DNA from: Adiantum capillus-veneris
Taxonomy: Eukaryota > Streptophyta > Polypodiopsida > Polypodiales > Pteridaceae
DNA: 64,000 nucleotides
Assembly (NCBI GenBank): GCA_014529385.2
Contig: CM043964.1
Coordinates: forward strand, 102,832,087-102,896,086
Reading direction: 5' to 3'
Shown here: piece by piece, positions 22,017 to 33,770 of the stretch
Position numbering within the stretch: the stretch's first letter is position 1
Layout: every line of letters begins with the position of its first letter
Program-made: the position numbers and the translations under genes
Notes under the pieces: generated by a model
The model's database searches: none
What the model saw: only the letters and a program-made list of their open reading frames with translations
Told to the model about the DNA's origin: nothing

Positions 22017-22343
22017 TTGAACCTTAATTTTGGTCGTGTACTAGGAAATCATGGCATACTTGGAGAAACCTCCAGTAGAGTATCCACTGAAGAAAGCATG
22101 AATCAAGGCAATTCGTTGCACACTATCCCTGAAGAAGTCTCAAAAGCTTTTTCTGATTCAACGTTGAAAATATCTTCCTATGCGACTCACTCAGAAACCG
22201 GAACGACAATTCACTATAAGCATATACTCTCTTTTTATAAGACTAATAGCCATGGAGCTCAGGTTTACCTGGATCCTAATGAAGAGTATGCTGTTCTCAT
22301 TGATGACCATGGTATTGAGTTTGAAGAAGAGATTAGGGAAAAC
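22017..22343 (+). pseudogene. gag: A gag, N-terminal piece
   Basis: Codons from 22017 encode NLNFGRVLGN, then TSSRVSTEES and HILSFYKTN, matching the start of B's gag at 55294 almost residue for residue. In B the first codon is ATG; in A it is TTG, so A has lost its start codon. The frame continues to EEIREN at 22343 where B's 3' LTR begins; the remaining codons of the open frame come from that LTR. The N-terminal region has no domain I can name; by position it is the matrix-like part of gag. Confidence 0.75.
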
Positions 22344-22803
22344 TATGGGACGCATGTCTAACTTCATCATCCTATCTTATTGCAGTGTTAGCGAGAACCA
22401 CGAATAATTTATCAAACTATGGGATGAATTTGACTCGCCTAGTGCATAGAGGCTTCAAGAGGTTGCCAATCTCTCGAAAAACAACTAACAACTCGCATCT
22501 AACTCAAGCTACACTCAAGTGACTGAAATCACCAAAAGCCAATCGCTCATCGACAAACAAATCATATCCGTTACAACATCAAATGACATCCAAAAGTAAT
22601 GAAACTTCTAGGACATGTTTATAAAACTTAAGAACACATGCTTATGATCTCAAACCCCACTTTAGGTCAAGTTTTAAAATCGTGATTATTAACAACAGGG
22701 GATTTTTGACCTAGTCATTTTTGAACCAGAAAGCATCTAAATGCTTAGCAATGATGTCCCAATACCCCGCTTATGCTAATTTTTTTATTTAAAAGTGTAA
22801 ATT
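22344..22803 (-). repeat. 3' LTR of B, first part
   Basis: Reverse of the last half of the A/B LTR. It begins TATGGGACG where A's other copy reads TGTGGGACG, so the terminal dinucleotide is mutated. It is cut at 22803 by solo LTR S2; AAATT at 22799-22803 is S2's target duplication. Confidence 0.85.
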
Positions 22804-25572
22804 TGTGAGGTCCCCACCCCACCGTATCAACGGCGGATCTGATGGTGAACTTGGTGACCACTAGATCAATAGCGGAAGCAAACAAAGTGGTTCAGGGTTC
22901 AACTAGCGGACGATCTCTCATCACAAAGTGAGTCGAGTTCGAGCCTACTAGCAATGAGATCTAGCTCCACCTCGCAGGGGAAGCGTATTTAAACTATCTA
23001 GATATCGTAAGACCCACCTTCCAAGAGGAGAGAAAACCTCGAGTGTCTTTTTCCCCATGTTTCAGAGGCACGTACACTTGAGAATTTGCTGCTCTAGGGA
23101 CAATGAGTATTACTATTATCGATATAAACACTATGGGGACAGAGATTTACCGACCAATCGGGACCACCCTTCTCATAGGCATTGGCAACCTGAGCCAAGC
23201 CCCCACTTTCCACCCCCACACTCACACTTCCTTGTGTGTCCTAATTACTACCACTATGGTTGTTCAACATAAAGATTCCTTGATTAGATTCCGAATCACA
23301 TTGTTCGTTAAGACAACCCTTCAACCAGTATTGCAAACGGCATCAAAACAGTATTCTAGTAAAAAATCTACTCAAACTTATTCATTAAAATTCCAATGTT
23401 CTGGAGGTACAGCATCCCCCCTCCAGCAAGAGTTTACTCCTCCCATTGTCGCCTAGATGCCCATACAACTAGGTATGTCCACCGCATAGAAATCACGTCA
23501 TGGACACTCCCACCGCATAGAAAGCAAGACGTGGGTTCCCATCGCATAGAAAGTAAGTCGTGGGTATCCACCGCATAAAAAGCAAGTCGTGGATTCAAGA
23601 GCCCTTAACGAGGAACTCTGCCCCCTGTGATCTGTAGGGGGGTCAGGACTGATTCAACATTGGAAATAAAATGAACATGTCGAGCTAAATTTTCCCTAGC
23701 AAACATTCTTTCCTATTGCAAACAACATACCCATAAATCATTTCTTTCCTACTTTAGACTTTAATGTACAAATGAGTTCAGTGCCGAGGTTTTCGTCGGA
23801 TTTCTCCAACATGTTTTGGGGATATGTTCATTCCTAACTAATCGTGTGCAATGTTAATTCAAACGACTTGAATAAAATTATAACCTACCTCTTCCATTTC
23901 TTCGTCAATGGCCCATGAGATGGCCGGTATTTGTTCGTCCATGGGAGCTTTTCCCTTTCCATTCACATTGCTTGTTCCCACCTCGCGGTCGTGGGCACCA
24001 CCGAAGCGAGTTCTCTTAAGCGGGTCCATTTTACTCACTACTTTAAATGATAAACTTGAAAAAGAGCTAAAGTCCGAGAGCATCATAACAAACCAATTGA
24101 CATATTAGAATCATTAATGAATCCACCTTATGCAAGAGATTTGATTTTTCCTTCGAGACCTAGCAATTTTATGGGTAGTTCTTTACTTGCCCTATGGGAA
24201 CTAGCTCTAAGTTAATCACTTGGCTTAGATGATTAAGAAATTCAGAATTTTACTAATTGATTTACAAGAGAGATGAAATAAGCGAGTTCAATCACTTTCC
24301 TAGAGCAATTGAAGATGCAGAATTACCGCAGGCATGTGTGATAGAAAATTCTCTTCTTAATTGCCTAATGACGGTTTAATTTTCAGCCTTAATCACATTC
24401 TAATATGAGAGAAGTTTTGAATCTAATTAATTACATTACTATTGAATGGCAAAAGGGTGAATTTCATCAAATCTACATTATTCCCGGCTGACAATTTATT
24501 AACTATGCTGCCTAGAGAGAGAAATCTCTCTTAATCATGTATTAATCATTGATTAAGAATGATGAATGGCTGCATAAATTAACTAATTGAATGATGATTA
24601 TCTAATGGAGTATGGCTATGTAAACTTAGAGAGAAGCTATTGGGAATTATCGCCAAAAGTAGGCATAGTAGACGAAGAATTTGGGAGAATAATGATGAGA
24701 ATTAAGAAGAGCCAGAATTAAACCATAATTATCGTGATTAGGGGCTGAGAATCCTCTGATTTTTCTGATCCAATGAATCCTCAAGATGAGAATTCCGGAA
24801 GCACCTCCCTCCTTGCTCCTCCTTCAAAAATTGTGTGCATACCGGCAGCACCTCCCCAAGGTGTGTGTAGGTGTGTGTGTGTGTGTGTGTGTACTAGGTG
24901 TGTGTGAGCACACCTTTAAATAGGCCTCCTCAAGCTGAAAATCGATCTGGGTTGCTATTTGCATCTGGGAGCTGCTTTAGTTAAGCATGGCAAGTCCAGT
25001 TGCGTACCCACCAAGTGTCCAGTTGGCTTGGTTAACTGACTCTCACACTTAGTAGCAAGCTTGGAAACTCTCCAAAGACTCCCACAAGGCAAAAGGGCGC
25101 CCCCTAGCTGCTAAAGCTGACCTGGAATGGGCTGGAACCTGCTCCCACACAGCCTCGGGCCCCCGCTGCCTCCCAGGACAATTTTGGGAAAAATTGATTT
25201 TAAGCTAAAACGGGTCATACGAGTCGGAATTTGATTCCGAAAATTGCTATAGTAGGCTCTATCTAAGGCGTACTGGCCCGAGTACCTGCCATATTTAGCA
25301 ACCCCCGGGTCCGAAAATGCATTTTTTTCAAATTCGAGGTACGGGTACAGTTTTTTGAGACGGTCAAAACTGGACGGGTCGGGTAACCAAAAACTTACTA
25401 TTTTTGGAATTTTTTTACAAAAATTATTTTAGCTCACATTTCGAAGCTTTAAAATATTCTAAACATCATGGCACTGACAGAATTCGGAAAATTGCTAAAA
25501 ATAGTAACTTTTTTCGTTATGTTTATTTCAAGGTACAATGGTGCTCTTTTAATCGGGGTCAGAGACCTTACA
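22804..25572 (-). mobile_element. Solo LTR S2 in B's 3' LTR
   Basis: 2769 bp, + strand start TGTGAGGTCCCC and end GAGACCTTACA. Flanked by AAATT on both sides (22799-22803 and 25573-25577). It belongs to the family of S1 and element C, in the same orientation as C. Features shared with the family: tandem units of about 30 bases at 23475-23590, GT microsatellite at about 24865-24890, and the AT-rich 24060-24735 segment that C's LTRs lack. No internal region is attached. Confidence 0.93.
23470..23600. repeat. Tandem repeats of about 30 bp in S-family LTR
   Basis: CCACCGCATAGAAAGCA-type units recur about four times, each followed by an ACGTGG-like end. The same array is present in S1 (about 2620-2710, reversed) and in C's LTRs (46005-46095, 53195-53285). 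Confidence 0.8.
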
Positions 25573-26027
25573 AAATTCCTAGGCATGATGAAATTAGGCC
25601 ACAGGTCAACGATGCCAAAAACTATGAAATACTGTGAACTGCTTACATCAATGCGTAGAACTCTTATCTGCGGTTGCAATGTAACACACACAACTTCAAT
25701 GTGACAACCGGGGAGGGAGTAGGAAGCGTGAGAAGGAGAGGAGTGAGCATCGTTAGCTCACGCTGTGTATTTATTATCCAGAAAACTTATAAAAAATTGG
25801 CTTTTATACCTTAGCCAAGGTTTTTGGGTGGTCAAAACTAATAATCTGGAGCTCTACCAAAGCTGGGAAATGACTGGCTGATTCAATTTGGAAGCTTGTA
25901 GCCCCGGATTTTAATTATAGAGTTTATTCAAAAAATTAGGAGTTATGATATTCCCGATTTATCAAAATAATAAATGTTTTACAAGAGAACTCCGAAAAAT
26001 GGTGTTCGTGTTAGCTTGCTACTAACA
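25573..26027 (-). repeat. 3' LTR of B, second part
   Basis: Continues the LTR after S2 and ends at 26027; reversed it starts TGTTAGTAGCAAGCTAACA, the same tip as A. With 22344-22803 it makes about 910 bp, the size of the other LTRs. Confidence 0.86.
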
Positions 26028-26040
26028 TCCTCCCCCCCCC
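26028..26040 (-). other. Polypurine tract of B
   Basis: On the - strand a run of nine G followed by AGGA lies directly against the 3' LTR, where plus-strand DNA synthesis is primed. Confidence 0.8.
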
Positions 26041-27976
26041 TCGCCTCTGTCGTCCCTTGACACAACTTTATGGGCTGAAATAGTCTTTGGGTTGACAGCT
26101 GGCAAGGAAGTCTTTAAGCGCATTCAGTGCCTTCTGGTATCTGATTTTTATTTCTTTGTGTGGCGCTTGAAGAAACTGCATGGTCACTCTATTCTTCAGT
26201 TCCACAACTGAGTAGCCTACAAATCTGGATGTGAGGTTGCTGATCACTGGCGCAAAGATCTTCGTTCGCCAGGTGAAGAATCCAGTGTAGAAAGCTTCCT
26301 CAAATGCCAACATATTGCTTGATGGTAAAAACATACATCTGGCATAGAAGCCGTAAAGGACTTCTTCTGAAGGTTGCCCACTCAGATCATAACACAAGCC
26401 TTTGTTACCTTCTAAAAATGACATCCATGGGGCTCTTGCTTGCTTAGGCTCAATAAAAACTTGGATGTATGTGAGAAACATTCTGCAGATTTTAAATAGC
26501 ATTGCGCAGGAGAGATCCGGTAGACTCTTGAAGAAAGACATGGCGCCCATTAGGGTTTTCACCATGTATTCCTCCGTTGCTTGTCCTCTCTCTGGAGCTG
26601 ACATTCTGGGGTAGTTCAACCAGGTTGGCCGCATCTTGGTCAGTGCCTCATGCTCTTGCCATGTCATTACTCTGGGTACATGACAAAATGTGGATCTCTT
26701 TGCAGGGTTGCAGGTTCTCTTGTGAACAGAATCCAATATCTCGGATTCTTGTTCAGCTAGCTTAGCCTCCACTTTGGGTGGTCTTTATCAGCATCATCTT
26801 CTTGCATGTCTTTGTACAACCTCTCTTTAACCTGTAGTAGTTCCACTTTGGATGAGAGGGTACGACAAGGATTGTTGATGCCATTGTGCATTGATCTGAT
26901 TGGGAGTGAGTTGAGTGACGTTGATAGAGTGTAAAACTCTCAACTCTTAATCCATTGCGGCTTTCCACTGCTCATTCACCTCTTGGGTGATCTTCTCTTT
27001 CAGTGTGTCTTCTTCAGCTTTTGACAGCTGGACCATAGGCACTGTGTCTGCATTTGTGATGTTAATCTAGAAATCCTCTTCACCACTCGGCTCTGCTATG
27101 GACTGTGTCTCAAACTCAACAAATGAGACCAAGGGTATGTCTATCTGTGGCGGCTCTGAAGTGCCTGCCTCTTCCTACGTGTCCGGTTTTCCATCTCTGA
27201 GGAGTTGGTTAACTCTCTTGAGCTCTGCTATTTCTTTCAGGAGCTCTTATTCTCTCTGGACCCACATCAATGTGCCAGGTCCTTGCGCTGTGATTGCTCC
27301 AGCTTTAACTCTAACTCAAGGTCCTTGTTCTTCTTTTCTATTGCCTTGTACACTTCATCAGTCCCTTTGATCGAGGCCACGGCTGGATTTTCTCTTATTT
27401 GCCATAAGAAGATTGCCTGATCATTGATTCGCTATTCAGAGTACTGTAAAAGACATTTGCAACACCTAATTACATTGAATTTTTTGAGCTGACATGGATG
27501 TCGTAAGAAGTTCATTTTTAACTTCTGTCAGTTGCTCGTATTTTGCTTTGCAAGCATCGAATAACTTGGTAAACAGATCACCTAACTCCTCGATTTCTTT
27601 TTGTTGTCTATCTCTAGCTAGCTGATGTTGTTCAGCTTCTGCTTTCATCTCTTGCACTTGCCTTTGAAGATTGGTGATGACAGTCATCTCCTGCACTTGA
27701 CTTTGAAGATCGATGATGACATTCATCCTGTCTTCTAACTCTCCTTGGAGAGCGCCAATCACCATCTCAAGCTCTTTGGCCTTTGTGCTGTGGCTAAGTG
27801 CTGCTGAACGGAGTCCCTCCATCATGTCTTGCATCTGACTTGCATATTCCTTTACTTGCAGTATAACCTCTTCATTTGACTGTCAATCCTCCTGTCTTGC
27901 CAGCTGAGTGGATGTGTCTGCAGCCTCATGTGTGTCTTTCTGCTGCATCATCTAGCTGCTGGTTCTTCTTGCGTGG
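26041..27976 (-). pseudogene. B accessory 3' region, coiled coil and C-terminal domain
   Basis: Two main open pieces are visible on the - strand. 27834-27466 encodes about 120 residues with heptad-like Leu/Ile/Glu/Gln spacing (for example DLQSQVQEM and NLQRQVQEM), a strong coiled-coil candidate. 26772-26068 encodes about 234 residues with a globular look (VMTWQEHEAL, TLMGAMSFFKSLPD, FTWRTKIFAPVISNL) ending shortly before the polypurine tract. Smaller frame-shifted pieces connect them. The region lies where Athila-like elements keep an env-like ORF, but I see no signal peptide or membrane segment and do not recognise the domain. It joins with the region right of D. Confidence 0.5.
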
Positions 27977-28129
27977 TGTTAGACAAGGGGAACTAGAACC
28001 CAAGAGTCCACCACCCAACCACCCACTATATAGCATAGCCCTTGGACCTTTGCCCTAGTTGGACTCCCTTTCCACACTACCTAGCCCGGCCTTGCCCTTG
28101 TTTAGTCCGACCTTGCCGATATCCTGACA
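27977..28129 (-). repeat. 3' LTR of D
   Basis: On the - strand it starts TGTCAGGATATC and ends CCTTGTCTAACA. 153 bp is short for a gypsy LTR. Confidence 0.8.
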
Positions 28130-28142
28130 TTACTCTCCCGTT
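28130..28142 (-). other. Polypurine tract of D
   Basis: AACGGGAGAG just inside the 3' LTR on the - strand. Confidence 0.65.
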
Positions 28143-28770
28143 AAGAAGAGTTTTCGTCCTCGAAAACAAAAGTGGGGAACTTCTTCTTAAAAACACTAAT
28201 GTTTTCCCAAGTGGCACCTTTCTCCGGTCGGTCTTTCCACTTGATTAAGGCTTGTTGACGTACATGATGACGTGTATGCACCTCATGATAATCGAGAACA
28301 CATTCAGGTTCATGCGATAAGGTAGGAGGTTCAATGAAATCTACCAAAATCTGTTGGTCAATGACATTGTCGTCCCCATGTAACCATCTACGTAAACGGT
28401 TTACATGAAACAACGGATGAATACGAGAATGTGAAGGTAACAATAATTTGTAGGCATGATCACCTACTCGCTTGAGTGTTTTGAAAGGCCCACAATATCG
28501 GGGAGATAATTTAGGTGTTGGCCCAGTTTTCAAACTTTCTGAATGTTCTGGGACACGTAAAAATACTTCCTCTCCTTCTTCGAAGGTAACTTGCCGACGT
28601 TTCTCATCAGCGTACTTCTTATACCGATCATGTGCTTGTCGGACATTCTGACGAGCAAGTTTCAACATATTTATGTGGTCTTGGAGAAAATCCTTAACCT
28701 GTTGGAGTTTTGGGGTTGCCAACCCCACCGTAATTGGTGACCTAGGTTGAAACCCATACACGAGCATGAA
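28141..28770 (-). pseudogene. pol: D integrase C-terminus with chromodomain
   Basis: Open for about 208 codons on the - strand. It starts inside the integrase (VYGFQPRSP), continues through the GPY-like motif (LSPRYCGPFKTLKRVG), HPLFHVNRLRRW, and ends with a chromodomain: ECVLDYHEV, QALIKWKDRPEKGATWEN. Chromodomains bind modified histone tails and steer integration into heterochromatin in this clade. The final residues FVFEDENSS end right at the polypurine tract. The start is in-frame polyprotein, not a real initiator. Confidence 0.85.
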
Positions 28771-29257
28771 AGGACTAAAGCTTGTGTGACATGCTTAGCA
28801 CTGTTGTAAGCAAACACAAGAATAGGTAAGTATTCTTCCCAGTCTGACTGTTTATTGCTGACGTATGCTCTTAGCATATCCTCTAGCACCTGGTTAAGTC
28901 GTTCAGTCTGACCATCTATTTCTGGATGATCAGTTGTACTGAGGTTCAGTTGTGTACCCAATCGTTTAAACACAGCTCTCCAAAAGTGACTGTTAAACTT
29001 GGGCTCACACTCATTGACAATGTTACTTGGAAAACCATACAATTTGTATAGATTGTCCACAAATTACTTGGATAATTTTGGTGTCGTAATCGTTGATTTG
29101 GTTGGAATAAACTTACATAGTTTAGTCAACCGATCTACAACCACCCATACCGAGTCATGACCTCGTACAGTGGTTGGTAAACCCACAATAAAGTCCATAG
29201 AGATGCTTTTTCATTTTCCATTGGGGATCTCAAAAGGATGTAAGAGTCCTCCCACTT
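28671..29257 (-). pseudogene. pol: D integrase core, C-terminal half
   Basis: The frame 29060-28671 carries YGFPSNIV, then FNSHFWRAVF and EIDGQTERLNQVLEDMLRAY with the catalytic Glu, and WEEYLPILVFAYNSAKH. The SDRG motif with the second Asp is altered to a VNECE track (N for D). Upstream codons to about 29257 hold the first half of the core in broken frames. A frame change near 28760 leads to the chromodomain frame. Confidence 0.75.
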
Positions 29258-29730
29258 TCAAGCGCTCTGCTTTGTTAACTTGACATTTTTGGCAATGCAA
29301 TACATAAGCTTAAACAAAGCCATGTATACCTGGCCAGTAAAACTGTCGTCGTACGAGAGCATATGTTTTTCTAATACTCGGGTGCCCTGCACTTGGACTA
29401 TCATGATATTCATAAAGAATTTGGTGCCGAATGTCTGTGTCTGTCGATACACAAACTCTCTCCTTATGGAGTAGGTACCCATTGTCGATGGTGAAATGCT
29501 TCCATCGTTGTAGTTCATCCCTCTCGATAAAGGAGAACTAGGTGTGGAGGTTAACTGTACACCACCGTCATTGAAGTGAGAAGGATCCCTCTTTTGAACA
29601 TGGCTCCACACTTTGGAATATGCTTCATCATGCTCATATTTGCCTCTGAGGGAATCTAAAAATTCACTACGAAGTTCTATGAACAAGAGAGAATTGATCT
29701 CTAGCATTCGACTTAGAGCGTCCGCCACTA
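29258..29730 (-). pseudogene. pol: D RNase H tail and integrase zinc-binding region
   Basis: ADALSRM at the start is the usual end of RNase H in gypsy pol, followed by an integrase N-terminal region. The zinc-binding motif is spread over two frames because of small indels: CIAKNVKLTKQ gives the Cys pair partly (CxxxxV where C-x2-C is normal). The block is clearly decayed. Confidence 0.65.
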
Positions 29731-29910
29731 CATTGTACCGGCCTTTGCGATACCTGAGCTTGGTGTCTTATTCTTGAAGAATCTCGGCCCACCTGTATTT
29801 TCGACCCTTCAAATCCGTTTGTTGTGTAAACCATTTGATGCTTTCATGGTCAAACACAATCTCAAACTGAGCACCATACAGATAATGCCGCCATGTTTTT
29901 AAGGCAGACA

Positions 29911-30417
29911 CTATTGCATAGAGTTCGCATTCGTAAGCAGAGTAGTTCTGTTGAGCTGCATTAAGCTTCTTGATTTCAACTGCAATCGACCGTCCGTCCT
30001 GTAGCAGGACTGCTCCAATAGCACGGTGGCATCCGTTTCCAAAATGAATGGTTTTAGAGGATCTACAATAGCCAGTATAGGAGCTGTAGCTAATGCATCC
30101 TTGAGCGTATCAAAATTGTGTTGTTGAGCGGATCCCCACTGAAAAGCTTTGCCTTTGCCTTTTAGTTGATCCGTCATGGGAACATCAATATTAGCGTAGT
30201 TTTTAACGAACCTTCGATAAAAACCTGCAAATCCCAAAAAATCTATAATTCTTCTAGATTTTAGGAGAAGACCATTTTCGGATGGTATCCACTTTGGATT
30301 GATCCATATATAGCCCATTAGCTGAAATAACATACCCTAAATAGTGAATTTCATCTTTAGTAAATCACATTTAGATTCTTTGGCATATAATTTGTTTGTG
30401 CTTAACAACTCAAACAC
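29911..30417 (-). pseudogene. pol: D reverse transcriptase thumb and RNase H
   Basis: The frame 30333-29911 has the thumb motif FLGFAGFYRRFVKNYA and the RNase H opening FILETDAT with the first catalytic Asp. A frameshift follows within GAVL-like codons. The link to the palm at 30418 is broken by a stop. Confidence 0.75.
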
Positions 30418-30822
30418 CTACCTGAGATGTTGTAAGTGTTCTTCTTCAGAAGCACTGTAGACTAGGATGTCATCGAGGAAAACAATGACAAATTTGCCCG
30501 AATATGGATTCAAGACACTATCCATAAGTGTCATGAATGTTGCGGGTGCATTGGTTAACCCAAAGGGCATCACGAAGAACTCGTAGTGTCCAAACCGTGT
30601 TCGAAATGCAGTTTTGGTTATATCGGCCAGTCGAATATAGACTTGGTGATATCTTGACCGCAAGTCTATTTTTGTAAAAATGCGAGCATGAGTGAGTTTG
30701 TCAAACAACTCATCTACTCTAGGCAATGGGTATTTGTTCTTAACCGTAACCGCATTTAAGCCACGATAGTTTACGCACATGCACATACTGCCGTCTTTTT
30801 TCTTCACTAATAGGATAAGCAA
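30418..30822 (-). pseudogene. pol: D reverse transcriptase palm
   Basis: Contains [38 protein letters not shown] and the catalytic F-L-D-D box in [10 protein letters not shown]. 135 codons are open. The upstream finger region is frameshifted (around 30830-30880). Confidence 0.85.
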
Positions 30823-30829
30823 AGCCCAT

Positions 30830-31210
30830 GGTGAAGAACTGGTATAAACCCTCTGCTAAGGTAGTCAGAAAGCTGACGTTCCACCTCAACAGCTTCCGAA
30901 TAACTCATACGGTAGGGGTGGTTTACTAATAGGTTTACAGCCTACAGCCACGTCAATGCTATGCTGCACTGATCGTTTCGGAGGTAATCCTGATGGCAAA
31001 TCATTAGGAAAAACATCTTGAAATTCCTTTAATAATTGTTGTAATTGACTAGCAACGTTTGCTTGTTTAGAATTAGCCATTGGTGGAACAAATGAGAGAG
31101 AAGCATGCGGTGTTGAGGAATGTTCAACAGATTCAATTTTAGAAATAAAATGAGACAGTGAGTAACACAAGAAAACCTGATCTATTTCGTTATCAGAAAC
31201 GAGCTGCATA
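30830..31210 (-). pseudogene. pol: D protease-RT linker
   Basis: LLKEFQDVFPNDLPSGLPP is the standard pre-RT motif of gypsy elements and is followed by HSIDVAVG. The frame breaks before the palm. Confidence 0.75.
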
Positions 31211-31718
31211 AGCTCAGTGGTACAAATCAGTGGGGTGATGAAGGTATATCTTTTTCTCCTAACAACAACACATGTGCGCCATGGGATTCAAACATCAAGC
31301 TGTTGTGCTTATAGCTACGCTTCACTGATGGTCCTAGGCTATGCAACCACTCCCTACCAAGAACCACATCTGCCCTTTCCATGTTCATAACCTGAAAATC
31401 CAAGCATGTGGAGTACCCTTGTACTGCCAATGGAATAGCTCGGCATTGAGTATCCCAGATTTCTGTATCATGTCCATTCATCATTGCTACCTTGTAGTGG
31501 TGGATACTCAGAGTTTGAGGCAATTTGAGTTTTTTCACCAATCCGTAATTGATAAAATTGTGAGTAACATCGTCATCTAACAAGATGCACACCTTGTGCC
31601 CTTGTAGATATCCGTGCATGCGTACTAACTCATGTGGTCCAAAGGTTGGTTTCCACATGGAAGCTGTGAGATAGCATTCATGCACCACCTCGGTGTGTGT
31701 TACTTCCACTGTAGAGAA
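31211..31718 (-). pseudogene. pol: D protease (retropepsin)
   Basis: The frame 31709-31227 has the active-site strand as LLDDDVTHNFI; gypsy proteases usually read DSGATHNFI, so two residues of the triad region are changed. The closing motif VVLGREWLHSLG is normal. Length and spacing suit a retropepsin. Confidence 0.8.
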
Positions 31719-32900
31719 TCATGAGGAAGACTCAAGAGGCAGCAGTTGCACCGTGTGTACTGCTTTCTCCTTGCTCTCGGCAGCAAATTTCCCCTTGGGA
31801 CAATCCTTTTTTCCATGACCTCTTCCTAAACATTGAAAACATAATTTTTCTTTCTTGGCTTTATCAAAGTCCTCAGGAGAGAGAGGACCCCTCGACCCCT
31901 TGGGTTTTTCAAATGCATCCGAATTGGCAACTATAAATTTTCTTTTATTGTGCCCATCCTGAGTACATGTATTACCATGTGTATTAGCAGGCACGTGACT
32001 ATTATGTGTTTTTTTGCCATCTGGATCATCATTAATATGTGCTTTCACTATGGCTTCCTCAAGTGTTTTAGGGTTTTGGGTCTTGACATACTTCTTAAGC
32101 TCAAGTGTCAGACCTCGTATGAAACTCTGTACTTGTTGAAAGGTATATAAACCTTCCAACTTGAGGATAACACCCCGATAGTAAGAGATATATTCAAGCA
32201 GTGATGGGTATTGGCGCATGGAACATGTGTCCCAAGCCATCCAATTCCAATCTACCTCGTTTGTAGGCAAAAATTCTTTGCTAAACATAGCTTCAAAAGC
32301 TGCCCAACTCTGTGGTATGATGTTCTTCTCCTTGAGAGACATCCACCATTTGTAGGCCTTGCCTTCCAGATCTAAGCTCGTTTGTAGATCTTTGACTGCG
32401 TTCGGAGTACATAGTAAGGCGTGAATTCCATCCCACTTGCTGAGAAAGATATTCACTGCATCCTTATTGAGGTCTCGGTCTTCTCCCTTAAAAATCAGTG
32501 GTTTGGTGTTTTTCAACAATTCATCCACCTCTTTTGCAGTGAGAGTATGCAACATATCAGCATTTGGGCCTTGCTCTAGATTAGAAGGGCCTTGCCCTTG
32601 TGTAGCAACGTGCTCATGCATGTGCATGTCAGCAGGACTCTTGGACTACTATTGCATTAATTGAATTACTAATGTGGATAGTTTAGTAACATTTTCATTT
32701 AAAGCTTTAAAATTTTCATCCATGACTGTCATGCGTGTCTGAAGTGCACGAAATTCTTGAATATCGAGGAATTTGTAAGTATCATCACCTGCCGTAGCGT
32801 CGTAGGTACTCTCCTTGAGATGATCCAATCGTGGGCCATCATTGGCAGGATCAGGCGTGCTTTGCTCAAAATTGAATGTCATATTGATATCCGAATCCAT
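31719..32900 (-). pseudogene. gag: D gag
   Basis: ATG at 32900 opens 84 codons (MDSDINMTFNFEQ) with a Leu/Val-rich heptad end; a stop at 32649-32651 separates it from the main body 32627-31719 (about 302 codons). The capsid-like part shows KWWMSLKEKN, AFEAMFSKEFLP and SFIRGLTLELKKYV. The zinc knuckle CFQCLGRGHGKKDC is intact near the end. Apart from the single stop, gag is well preserved. Confidence 0.85.
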
Positions 32901-33679
32901 GGCGACACAGTGCGGTGCAAGGAGTAGTCAGAAAAAATACATGAGATTAAGAGCACTTGCAAAGTGTAATTAGCCTTGCTAATTCTGTCAAAATTGATAA
33001 TATCCCGGTGGAAATTGATTCGGATTGTCCGCCGCATATAGAATTTCACAAGTTCTTGATAGCCGAATCAATTAGACTTGAAAGCGTTAATTGATTTTAC
33101 CAAATAATTGTACTTGAACTTCCTTCGGGATGGTGTTCTTTAAATCTCTAAGTTTCTACGTAATGCGCAGAGAATTTGGCTTGAGGTTTGTGCCGACCTT
33201 GTCAATGCTATGCCGCACCTCTCTGGCCTTGCCAAATCCCCACGTGGAGGAAGGGGGTGGGGTACCCCACTATGGGTACCGCCCCTTATTGTTAAAATTT
33301 GGGTGTGGCTACTAACCCCCAAGGGGGTTAGGCGCCTAACTGGAAAAAAAAACGTCACACAGTTGGCTATGGCCGCTCAGAGCAGCGTGCGAGTAAGCAA
33401 AAATGCCATGGCCACCTCAGTGTTGAGGTAGGGGCTTTGACCCAGTGACGTAAAACACTCCCCCTCCCGGCGTGCAACTGTAGAGACCGCGAGTGGCGTT
33501 TTTGATGCAGGTCCGCCTCAACGGCTCCTCCTTGCAAGGGGGGTTGCCCACGGTCTGCTTGCCTTGTTGTCCTCGTCACAGGAGAGCTGTTCCACACCCC
33601 CTTGACCCCAATATGCAAAAAAGCATGCACAATTGTGTGGCTCCCCTCCTCCACGTCTGTGCCTTTCCCAAAAAAGGAA
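32901..33679 (-). other. Leader of D
   Basis: About 780 bases, GC-rich in the half next to the LTR, with no domain-bearing frame. Confidence 0.6.
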
Positions 33680-33697
33680 CCTTTCTCTTGATACCAA
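33680..33697 (-). other. Primer binding site of D, Met-tRNA type
   Basis: On the - strand TTGGTATCAAGAGAAAGG directly follows the LTR end; TGGTATCA is the initiator Met-tRNA match common in chromoviruses. Confidence 0.75.
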
Positions 33698-33770
33698 TGT
33701 TAGACAAGGGGAGCTAGAACCCAGGAGTCCACCACCCAATGAACCACCATATAGCATAGCCCCTGGCCCA
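33698..33770 (-). repeat. 5' LTR of D, truncated
   Basis: Matches the inner 73 bp of the 3' LTR (with few differences) and then passes into B sequence. The outer half, including the expected start TGTCAGGATATC, is absent. Confidence 0.75.

Larger units (their letters stand above)
27977..33770 (-). mobile_element. Element D: chromovirus with very short LTRs
   Basis: A gypsy element on the - strand. The 3' LTR (27977-28129) is only 153 bp. The 5' LTR copy at 33698-33770 matches its last 73 bp and then diverges, so its outer half is missing. Met-tRNA-type primer site and polypurine tract are in place. Gene order gag, PR, RT, RNH, IN with a C-terminal chromodomain makes it a chromovirus. It interrupts B's accessory region: B codons stop near 33771 and resume below 27977. 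No target duplication is visible, as expected if the 5' end was deleted after insertion. The pol genes carry several stops and frame changes. Confidence 0.85.
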
